From Gibbula magus (lineage: Eukaryota > Mollusca > Gastropoda > Trochida > Trochidae), in assembly GCA_936450465.1 (NCBI GenBank), contig OW388297.1, positions 60,392,581-60,456,580 on the forward strand: a stretch of DNA of 64,000 bases. Direction: 5' to 3'. A model generated the notes under the pieces. The model made no database searches and was not told where the DNA came from. It was given only the letters and a program-made list of their open reading frames with translations. Of the stretch, positions 54,501 to 64,000 are shown in pieces. The translations under genes were made by a program, and so were the position numbers. Each line of letters begins with the position of its first letter. Position 1 is the stretch's first letter.

Positions 54501-57500
54501 AAATTCCATTTCAAGACGAACATTATAGCGTTTTTAACAAAATAAAAAATGGAATATTTTGAAAAGTTTCAAAGAGTCAGGGTCGAGACAATGCATGCCG
54601 TAATTGCGTGTTTCAAACTGTTAATGCAAAGTTTTACATTTTAACTATCGATGATGGATTACGAGATTTCCAAACTAGCAAAAGTTCAGTTTTAGGACGA
54701 ACATGATAGCCTTTTAAACAAAAACAAAAAATATAATATTTTGAAAAGTTTCTAAGAGTCAGGGTCGAGACTTTGCATGGCATAATTGTGTGTTTCAAAC
54801 TGTTAATGCAAAGTTTTACATTTTAACTATCGATGATGGATTACGAGATTTCCAAACTAGCAAAAGTTCCGTTTTAGGACGAACATTATAGCGTTTTAAA
54901 CAAAAACAAAAAATATAATATTTTGAAAAGTTTCAAAGAGTCAGGGTCGAGACTTTGCATGGCATAATTGTGTGTTTCAAACTGTTAATTCTAATTTTTA
55001 CATTTTAACTATCAATGATGGATTACGAGATTTCCAAACTAGCAAAAGTTCCGTTTTAGGACGAACATTATAGCGTTTTAAACAAAAACAAAAAATAGAA
55101 TATTTTGAAAAGTTGCAAAGAGTCAGGGTCGAGACTTTGCATGGCGTAATTGTGTGTTTCAAACTGTTAATGCAAATTTTTACATTTCAACTATCGATGA
55201 TGGATTACGAGATTTCCAAACTTGCCAAAATTGTGTTTTAGGACGAACATAATAGCGTTTTTAACAACAACAAAAAATGGAATATTTTGAAAAGTTTCAA
55301 AGAGTCAGGGTCGAGACTTTGCATGCCGTAATTGTGTGTTTCAAACTGTTAATGCAAAGTTTTACATATTAACTATCGATGATGGATTACGAGATTTCCA
55401 AACTAGCAAAAGTTCCGTTTTAGGACGAACATTATAGCGTTTTTAACAAAATAAAAAATGGAATATTTTGAAAAGTTTCTAAGAGTCAGGGTCGAGACTT
55501 TGCATGGCATAATTGCGTGTTTCAAACTGTTAATGCAAAGTTTTACATTTCAACTTTCGATGATGGATTACGAGATTTCCAAACTACTGTAGCCAAAATT
55601 CCATTTCAAGACGAACATTATAGCATTTTAAACTAAAATAAAAAATGGAATATTTTGAAAAGTTGCAAAGAGTCAGGGTCCAAACTTTGCATGCCGTAAT
55701 TGTGTGTTTCAAACTGTTAATGCAGAGTTTTCCATTTTAACTATCGATGATGGATTACGAGATTTCCAAACTAGCAAAAGTTCCGTTTTAGGACGAACAT
55801 TATAGCGTTTGTAACAAAATAAAAAATGGAATATTTTGAAAAGTTTCAAAGAGTCAGGGTCGAGACTATGCATGCCGTAATTGCGTGTTTCAAACTGTTA
55901 ATGCAAAGTTTTACATTTCAACTTTCGATGATGGATTACGAGATTTCCAAACTACTGTAGCCAAAATTCCATTTCAAGACGAACATTATAGCATTTTAAA
56001 CTAAAATAAAAAATGGAATATTTTGAAAAGTTGCAAAGAGTCAGGGTCCAAACTTTGCATGCCGTAATTGTGTGTTTCAAACTGTTAATGCAGAGTTTTC
56101 CATTTTAACTATCGATGATGGATTACGAGATTTCCAAACTAGCAAAAGTTCCGTTTTAGGACGAACATTATAGCGTTTTTAACAAAATAAAAAATGGAAT
56201 ATTTTGAAAAGTTTCAAAGAGTCAGGGTCGAGACTATGCATGCCGTAATTGCGTGTTTCAAACTGTTAATGCAAAGTTTTACATTTCAACTTTCGATGAT
56301 GGATTACGAGATTTCCAAACTACTGTAGCCAAAATTCCATTTCAAGACGAACATTATAGCATTTTAAACTAAAATAAAAAATAGAATATTTTGAAAAGTT
56401 GCAAAGAGTCAGGGTCCAAACTTTGCATGCCGTAATTGTGTGTTTCAAACTGTTAATGCAAAGTTTTACATTTTAACTATCGATGATGGATTACGAGATT
56501 TCCAAACTAGCAAAAGTTCCGTTTTAAGACGAACATTATAGCCTTTTAAACAAAAATAAAAAATGGAATATTTTGAAAAGTTGCAAAGAGTCAGGGTCGA
56601 GACTTTGCATGACGTAATTGTGTGTTTCAAACTGTTAATGCAAAGTTTTACATTTCAACTATCGATGATGGATTACGAGATTTCCAAACTAGCAAAAGTT
56701 CCGTTTTAGGACGGACATTATAGCGTTTTAAACAAAAACAAAAAATAGAATATTTTGAAAAGTTGCAAAGAGTCAGGGTCGAGACTTTGCATGGCGTAAT
56801 TGTGTGTTTCAAACTGTTAATGCAAATTTTTACATTTCAACTATCGATGATGGATTACGAGATTTCCAAACTTGCCAAAATTGTGTTTTAGGACGAACAT
56901 AATAGCGTTTTTAACAACAACAAAAAATGGAATATTTTGAAAAGTTTCAAAGAGTCAGGGTCGAGACTTTGCATGCCGTAATTGTGTGTTTCAAACTGTT
57001 AATGCAAAGTTTTACATATTAACTATCGATGATGGATTACGAGATTTCCAAACTAGCAAAAGTTCCGTTTTAGGACGAACATTATAGCGTTTTAAACAAA
57101 AAATAAAAAATATAATATTTTGAAAAGTTTCTAAGAGTCAGGGTCGAGACTTTGCATGGCATAATTGTGTGTTTCAAACTGTTAATGCAGAGTTTTCCAT
57201 TTTAACTATCGATGATGGATTACGAGATTTCCAAACTGGCAAAAGTTCCGTTTTAGGACGAACATTATAGCGTTTTTAACAAAATAAAAAATGGAATATT
57301 TTGAAAAGTTTCAAAGAGTCAGGGTCGAGACTATGCATGCCGTAATTGCGTGTTTCAAACTGTTAATGCAAAGTTTTACATTTCAACTTTCGATGATGGA
57401 TTACGAGATTTCCAAACTACTGTAGCCAAAATTCCATTTCAAGACGAACATTATAGCATTTTAAACTAAAATAAAAAATGGAATATTTTGAAAAGTTGCA

Positions 57501-60500
57501 AAGAGTCAGGGTCCAAACTTTGCATGCCGTAATTGTGTGTTTCAAACTGTTAATGCAGAGTTTTCCATTTTAACTATCGATGATGGATTACGAGATTTCC
57601 AAACTAGCAAAAGTTCCGTTTTAGGACGAACATTATAGCGTTTTTAACAAAATAAAAAATGGAATATTTTGAAAAGTTTCAAAGAGTCAGGGTCGAGACT
57701 ATGCATGCCGTAATTGCGTGTTTCAAACTGTTAATGCAAAGTTTTACATTTCAACTTTCGATGATGGATTACGAGATTTCCAAACTACTGTAGCCAAAAT
57801 TCCATTTCAAGACGAACATTATAGCATTTTAAACTAAAATAAAAAATGGAATATTTTGAAAAGTTGCAAAGAGTCAGGGTCCAAACTTTGCATGCCGTAA
57901 TTGTGTGTTTCAAACTGTTAATGCAGAGTTTTCCATTTTAACTATCGATGATGGATTACGAGATTTCCAAACTAGCAAAAGTTCCGTTTTAGGACGAACA
58001 TTATAGCGTTTTTAACAAAATAAAAAATGGAATATTTTGAAAAGTTTCAAAGAGTCAGGGTCGAGACTATGCATGCCGTAATTGCGTGTTTCAAACTGTT
58101 AATGCAAAGTTTTACATTTCAACTTTCGATGATGGATTACGAGATTTCCAAACTACTGTAGCCAAAATTCCATTTCAAGACGAACATTATAGCATTTTAA
58201 ACTAAAATAAAAAATGGAATATTTTGAAAAGTTGCAAAGAGTCAGGGTCCAAACTTTGCATGCCGTAATTGTGTGTTTCAAACTGTTAATGCAAAGTTTT
58301 ACATTTTAACTATCGATGATGGATTACGAGATTTCCAAACTAGCAAAAGTTCCGTTTTAAGACGAACATTATAGCCTTTTAAACAAAAATAAAAAATGGA
58401 ATATTTTGAAAAGTTGCAAAGAGTCAGGGTCGAGACTTTGCATGCCGTAATTGTGTGTTTCAAACTGTTAATGCAAAGTTTTACATTTCAACTATCGATG
58501 ATGGATTACGAGATTTCCAAACTAGCAAAAGTTCCGTTTTAGGACGGACATTATAGCGTTTTAAACAAAAACAAAAAATAGAATATTTTGAAAAGTTGCA
58601 AAGAGTCAGGGTCGAGACTTTGCATGGCGTAATTGTGTGTTTCAAACTGTTAATGCAAATTTTTACATTTCAACTATCGATGACGGATTACGAGATTTCC
58701 AAACTTGCCAAAATTGTGTTTTAGGACGAACAAAATAGCGTTTTTAACAACAACAAAAAATGGAATATTTTGAAAAGTTTCAAAGAGTCAGGGTCGAGAC
58801 TTTGCATGGCATAATTGTGTGTTTCAAACTGTTAATGCTAATTTTTACATTTTAACTATCAATGATGGATTACGAGATTTCCAAACTAGCAAAAGTTCCG
58901 TTTTAGGACGAACATTATAGCGTTTTAAACAAAAACAAAAAATAGAATATTTTGAAAAGTTGCAAAGAGTCAGGGTCCAAACTTTGCATGCCGTAATTGT
59001 GTGTTTCAAACTGTTAATGCAGAGTTTTCCATTTTAACTATCGATGATGGATTACGAGATTTCCAAACTAGCAAAAGTTCCGTTTTAGGACGAACATTAT
59101 AGCGTTTTTAACAAAATAAAAAATGGAATATTTTGAAAAGTTTCAAAGAGTCAGGGTCGAGACTATGCATGCCGTAATTGCGTGTTTCAAACTGTTAATG
59201 CAAAGTTTTACATTTCAACTTTCGATGATGGATTACGAGATTTCCAAACTACTGTAGCCAAAATTCCATTTCAAGACGAACATTATAGCATTTTAAACTA
59301 AAATAAAAAATGGAATATTTTGAAAAGTTGCAAAGAGTCAGGGTCCAAACTTTGCATGCCGTAATTGTGTGTTTCAAACTGTTAATGCAGAGTTTTCCAT
59401 TTTAACTATCGATGATGGATTACGAGATTTCCAAACTAGCAAAAGTTCCGTTTTAGGACGAACATTATAGCGTTTTTAACAAAATAAAAAATGGAATATT
59501 TTGAAAAGTTTCAAAGAGTCAGGGTCGAGACTATGCATGCCGTAATTGCGTGTTTCAAACTGTTAATGCAAAGTTTTACATTTCAACTTTCGATGATGGG
59601 TTACGAGATTTCCAAACTACTGTAGCCAAAATTCCATTTCAAGACGAACATTATAGCATTTTAAACTAAAATAAAAAATGGAATATTTTGAAAAGTTGCA
59701 AAGAGTCAGGGTCCAAACTTTGCATGCCGTAATTGTGTGTTTCAAACTGTTAATGCAAAGTTTTACATTTTAACTATCGATGATGGATTACGAGATTTCC
59801 AAACTAGCAAAAGTTCCGTTTTAAGACGAACATTATAGCCTTTTAAACAAAAATAAAAAATGGAATATTTTGAAAAGTTGCAAAGAGTCAGGTTCGAGAC
59901 TTTGCATGACGTAATTGTGTGTTTCAAACTGTTAATGCAAAGTTTTACATTTCAACTATCGATGATGGATTACGAGATTTCCAAACTAGCAAAAGTTCCG
60001 TTTTAGGACGGACATTATAGCGTTTTAAACAAACACAAAAAATAGAATATTTGGAAAAGTTTCTAAGAGTCAGGGTGGAGACTTTGCATGGCATAATTGT
60101 GTGTTTCAAACTGTTAATGCAAAGTTTTACATTTCAACTATCAATGATGGATTACGAGATTTCCAAACTAGCAAAAGTTCCGTTTTAGGACGAACATTAT
60201 AGCGTTTTAAACAAAAACAAAAAATAGAATATTTTGAAAAGTTGCAAAGAGTCAGGGTCGAGACTTTGCATGGCGTAATTGTGTGTTTCAAACTGTTAAT
60301 GCAAATTTTTACATTTCAACTATCGATGACGGATTACGAGATTTCCAAACTTGCCAAAATTGTGTTTTAGGACGAACAAAATAGCGTTTTTAACAACAAC
60401 AAAAAATGGAATATTTTGAAAAGTTTCAAAGAGTCAGGGTCGAGACTTTGCATGGCATAATTGTGTGTTTCAAACTGTTAATGCTAATTTTTACATTTTA

Positions 60501-62500
60501 ACTATCAATGATGGATTACGAGATTTCCAAACTAGCCAAAATTGTGTTTTAGGACGAACATTATAGCGTTTTAAACAAAAACAAAAAATAGAATATTTTG
60601 AAAAGTTGCAAAGAGTCAGGGTCCAAACTTTGCATGCCGTAATTGTGTGTTTCAAACTGTTAATGCAGAGTTTTCCATTTTAACTATCGATGATGGATTA
60701 CGAGATTTCCAAACTAGCAAAAGTTCCGTTTTAGGACGAACATTATAGCGTTTTTAACAAAATAAAAAATGGAATATTTTGAAAAGTTTCAAAGAGTCAG
60801 GGTCGAGACTATGCATGCCGTAATTGCGTGTTTCAAACTGTTAATGCAAAGTTTTACATTTCAACTTTCGATGATGGATTACGAGATTTCCAAACTACTG
60901 TAGCCAAAATTCCATTTCAAGACGAACATTATAGCATTTTAAACTAAAATAAAAAATGGAATATTTTGAAAAGTTGCAAAGAGTCAGGGTCCAAACTTTG
61001 CATGCCGTAATTGTGTGTTTCAAACTGTTAATGCAAAGTTTTACATTTTAACTATCGATGATGGATTACGAGATTTCCAAACTAGCAAAAGTTCCGTTTT
61101 AAGACGAACATTATAGCCTTTTAAACAAAAATAAAAAATGGAATATTTTGAAAAGTTGCAAAGAGTCAGGGTCGAGACTTTGCATGACGTAATTGTGTGT
61201 TTCAAACTGTTAATGCAAAGTTTTACATTTCAACTATCGATGATGGATTACGAGATTTCCAAACTAGCAAAAGTTCCGTTTTAGGACGGACATTATAGCG
61301 TTTTAAACAAACACAAAAAATAGAATATTTGGAAAAGTTTCTAAGAGTCAGGGTGGAGACTTTGCATGGCATAATTGTGTGTTTCAAACTGTTAATGCAA
61401 ATTTTTACATTTCAACTATCGATGACGGATTACGAGATTTCCAAACTTGCCAAAATTGTGTTTTAGGACGAACAAAATAGCGTTTTTAACAACAACAAAA
61501 AATGGAATATTTTGAAAAGTTTCAAAGAGTCAGGGTCGAGACTTTGCATGGCATAATTGTGTGTTTCAAACTGTTAATGCTAATTTTTACATTTTAACTA
61601 TCAATGATGGATTACGAGATTTCCAAACTAGCAAAAGTTCCGTTTTAGGACGAACATTATAGCGTTTTAAACAAAAACAAAAAATAGAATATTTTGAAAA
61701 GTTGCAAAGAGTCAGGGTCGAGACTTTGCATGGCGTAATTGTGTGTTTCAAACTGTTAATGCAAATTTTTACATTTCAACTATCGATGATGGATTACGAG
61801 ATTTCCAAACTTGCCAAAATTGTGTTTTAGGACGAACATAATAGCGTTTTTAACAACAACAAAAAATGGAATATTTTGAAAAGTTGCAAAGAGTCAGGTT
61901 CGAGACTTTGCATGCCGTAATTGTGTGTTTCAAACTGTTAATGCAAAGTTTTACATATTAACTATCGATGATGGATTACGAGATTTCCAAACTAGCAAAA
62001 GTTCCGTTTTAGGACGAACATTATAGCGTTTTAAACAAAAAATAAAAAATATAATATTTTGAAAAGTTTCTAAGAGTCAGGGTCGAGACTTTGCATGGCA
62101 TAATTGTGTGTTTCAAACTGTTAATGCAGAGTTTTCCATTTTAACTATCGATGATGGATTACGAGATTTCCAAACTAGCAAAAGTTCCGTTTTAGGACGA
62201 ACATTATAGCGTTTTTAACAAAATAAAAAATGGAATATTTTGAAAAGTTTCAAAGAGTCAGGGTCGAGACTATGCATGCCGTAATTGCGTGTTTCAAACT
62301 GTTAATGCAAAGTTTTACATTTCAACTTTCGATGATGGATTACGAGATTTCCAAACTACTGTAGCCAAAATTCCATTTCAAGACGAACATTATAGCATTT
62401 TAAACTAAAATAAAAAATGGAATATTTTGAAAAGTTGCAAAGAGTCAGGGTCCAAACTTTGCATGCCGTAATTGTGTGTTTCAAACTGTTAATGCAGAGT
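51512..62500. repeat. 368-bp dimeric higher-order repeat tracts
   Basis: A class A monomer with GCAGAGTTTTCC (about 181 bp) alternates with a class C monomer with GCATGCCGTAATTGCGTG and GCATTTTAAACTAAAAT (about 187 bp). GCAGAG occurs at 51512, 51880 and 52248 (steps of 368), in a pair near 53892 and 54260, in a pair near 55722 and 56090, at 57187, 57555 and 57923, in a pair near 59027 and 59388, once near 60665, and in a pair near 62126 and 62494. The dimer runs are short (one to three units) and separated by a recurring set of other monomers. They are therefore a subunit of larger repeats. Confidence 0.9.
58600..61500. repeat. 9-monomer unit (1646 bp) followed by a 6-monomer version (1096 bp)
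   Basis: The rare variant CGATGACGG with AAACTTGCC and GAACAAAATAGCG recurs with TGACGG at 58681, 60327 and 61423, giving unit lengths 1646 and 1096 bp. Each is followed by the GCTAATTTTTAC / CAATGATGG monomer and then dimers. The 6-monomer version has one GCAGAG dimer fewer and lacks another monomer. The same order with the ordinary CGATGATGG occurs upstream at about 55.2 and 56.9 kb. Confidence 0.85.
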
Positions 62501-63371
62501 TTTCCATTTTAACTATCGATGATGGATTACGAGATTTCCAAACTAGCAAAAGTTCCGTTTTAGGACGAACATTATAGCGTTTTTAACAAAATAAAAAATG
62601 GAATATTTTGAAAAGTTTCAAAGAGTCAGGGTCGAGACTATGCATGCCGTAATTGCGTGTTTCAAACTGTTAATGCAAAGTTTTACATTTCAACTTTCGA
62701 TGATGGATTACGAGATTTCCAAAATACTGTAGCCAAAATTCCATTTCAAGACGAACATTATAGCATTTTAAACTAAAATAAAAAATGGAATATTTTGAAA
62801 AGTTGCAAAGAGTCAGGGTCGAGACTTTGCATGCCGTAATTGTGTGTTTCAAACTGTTAATGCAAAGTTTTACATTTCAACTATCGATGATGGATTACGA
62901 GATTTCCAAACTAGCAAAAGTTCCGTTTTAGGACGAACATTATAGCGTTTTAAACAAAAACAAAAAATACAATATTTTGAAAAGTTTCTAAGAGTCAGGG
63001 TCGAGACTTTGCATGGCATAATTGTGTGTTTCAAATTGTTAATGCAAAGTTTTACATTTTAACTATCGATGATGGATTACGAGATTTCCAAACTAGCAAA
63101 AGTTCCGTTTTAGGACGAACATTATAGCGTTTTTAACAAAAATACAAAGTGGAATATTTTGAAAAGTTTCAAAGAGTCAGGGTCGAGACTTTGCATGCCG
63201 TAATTGTGTGTTTCAAACTGTTAATGCAAGGTTTTACATTTCAACTATCGATGATGGATTACGAGATTTCCAAACTAGCAAAAGTTCCGTTTTAGGACGA
63301 ACATTATAGCGTTTTTAACAAAAATACAAAGTGGAATATTTTGAAAAGTTTCAAAGAGTCAGGGTCGAGAC

Positions 63372-64000
63372 TTTGCATGGCGTAATTTTGTGTTTCAAAC
63401 TGTTAATGAAAAGTTTTACTTTTTAACTATCGATGATGGATTACGAGATTTCCAAACAGGCAAAATTTCCGTTTTAGGGCCGACATTATAGCGTTTTTAA
63501 CAACAATAAAAAATGGAATATTTTGAAAAGTTGCAAAGAGTCAGGGTCGAGACTTTGCATGCCGTAATTGCGTGTTTCAAACTGTTAATGCAAAGTTTTA
63601 CATTTCAACTATCGATGATGGATTACAAGATTTCCAAACTACTGTAGCCAAAATTCCATTTCAAGACGAACATTATAGCGTTTTAAACAAAAATAAAAAA
63701 TGGAACATTTTGAAAAGTTGCAAAGAGTCAGAGTCCAAACTTTGCATGCCGTAAGTGTGTGTTTCAAACTGTTAATGCAAAGTTTTACATTTTAACTATC
63801 GATGATGGATTACGAGATTTCCAAACTAGCAAAATTTCAGTTTTAGGACGAACATGATAGCCTTTTAAACAAAAACAAAAAATATAATATTTTGAAAAGT
63901 TTCTAAGAGTCAGGGTCGAGACTTTGCATGGCATAATTGTGTGTTTCAAACTGTTAATGCTAATTTTTACATTTTAACTATCAATGATGGATTACGAGAT
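63372..64000. repeat. Uninserted paralogue of the LINE target region
   Basis: The sequence matches 49381-49868 and then 50836-51007, skipping the LINE. Upstream of the site the offset is 13991 bp and downstream 12994 bp, a net difference of 997 bp (967-bp insert plus about 30 bp of linker expansion). Shared markers are GGCGTAATTTTG with a class D cassette, GATTACAAGATTTCC with class C, GAGTCCAAACTTTGC, GTAAGTGTGTG, TCAGTTTTAGGACG, ACATGATAGCC, TTTCTAAGAGTC, and GCTAATTTTTAC with CAATGATGG. The window ends inside this copy. Confidence 0.93.

Larger units (their letters stand above)
50836..64000. repeat. Satellite array, right arm (same monomer family)
   Basis: Same monomer, orientation and classes as the left arm, continuing to the window edge. 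Classes C and A dominate, often alternating, with class B monomers marked by AAACTTGCC or ACATAATAGCG and class A monomers marked by TTAATGCTAATTTTTAC plus CTATCAATGATGG. No other mobile element, gene or inversion is visible. Overall divergence between neighbouring units looks lower than in the first 20 kb, an impression from reading and not a measurement. Confidence 0.97.

Noticed and set aside
5355..63754. Recurrent open frames of about 60-68 codons beginning MFQTVNA or MCFRTNII, repeated dozens of times
   Set aside because: They are satellite read-through. Those beginning MFQTVNA start at the GTG of GTGTTTCAAACTG, the frame crosses one monomer and stops at the conserved TAA of the next. 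They appear wherever the class C length or class B phase permits, and differences between them look random with respect to codons.
1..64000. An undescribed coding or defence system
   Set aside because: Apart from the LINE fragment nothing in either strand departs from the satellite family, so there is no sequence support for such a system here.

Overview
The window is essentially one long block of eukaryotic satellite DNA. An AT-rich monomer of about 182 bp (observed lengths about 181 to 188 bp) is repeated head to tail, always in the same orientation, from base 1 to base 64000. The only interruption is a retrotransposon fragment of about 1 kb at 49869-50835. From the spacing I estimate about 340 to 350 monomers. 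I see no host gene, tRNA, rRNA, CRISPR array, origin or bacterial-type operon. The organism is an animal or other eukaryote: the array is of centromeric or heterochromatic type and the insert is a non-LTR (LINE) retrotransposon with a microsatellite tail. The C-terminal part of its reverse transcriptase resembles elements I associate with fishes and aquatic invertebrates, but the species cannot be named from this sequence.

Monomer anatomy: a conserved half holds GAGTCAGGGTCGAGAC, CTTTGCATG, TTTCAAACTGTTAATGC and GATGATGGATTACGAGATTT. A short hypervariable cassette follows the CCAAAC that ends this half, and after it comes an A-rich linker. The cassette sorts monomers into five classes, named here A (GCAAAAGTTCCGTTTTAG), B (GCCAAAATTGTGTTTTAG), C (CTGTAGCC...CCATTTCAAG, about 5 bp longer), D (GGCAAAAATTCCGTTTTAGGG) and E (GCCTATATTATGTTTTAG).

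Layout: 0-6.8 kb holds mixed classes, with pure class E runs at 3.3-4.4 and 6.0-6.8 kb. 6.8-11.2 kb is a nested 15-monomer duplication (2730 bp). 13-15 kb is a 4-monomer unit (733 bp). 16-22 kb is mixed, with scattered long-range copies. 22.3-28.4 kb is a 12-monomer higher-order repeat (about 2196 bp) whose middle copy lacks three monomers. 28.4-36 kb holds 6- and 9-monomer units plus reused blocks. 36-42 kb holds copies spaced 4195 bp apart. 42.9-48.8 kb is a nearly perfect 2925-bp (16-monomer) tandem duplication. 49.87-50.84 kb is the LINE fragment. 50.9-63.4 kb is dominated by a 368-bp C+A dimer embedded in 9- and 6-monomer units. The last 0.63 kb (63372-64000) is a paralogue of the region around the LINE but without it, so it preserves the empty site.

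No genes work together here. The array's logic is amplification by unequal exchange or gene conversion at several scales, with one later retrotransposon insertion. I found no evidence of an undescribed coding system. The points of interest are the higher-order structure, the paired empty and filled sites and a conserved dyad in the monomer.
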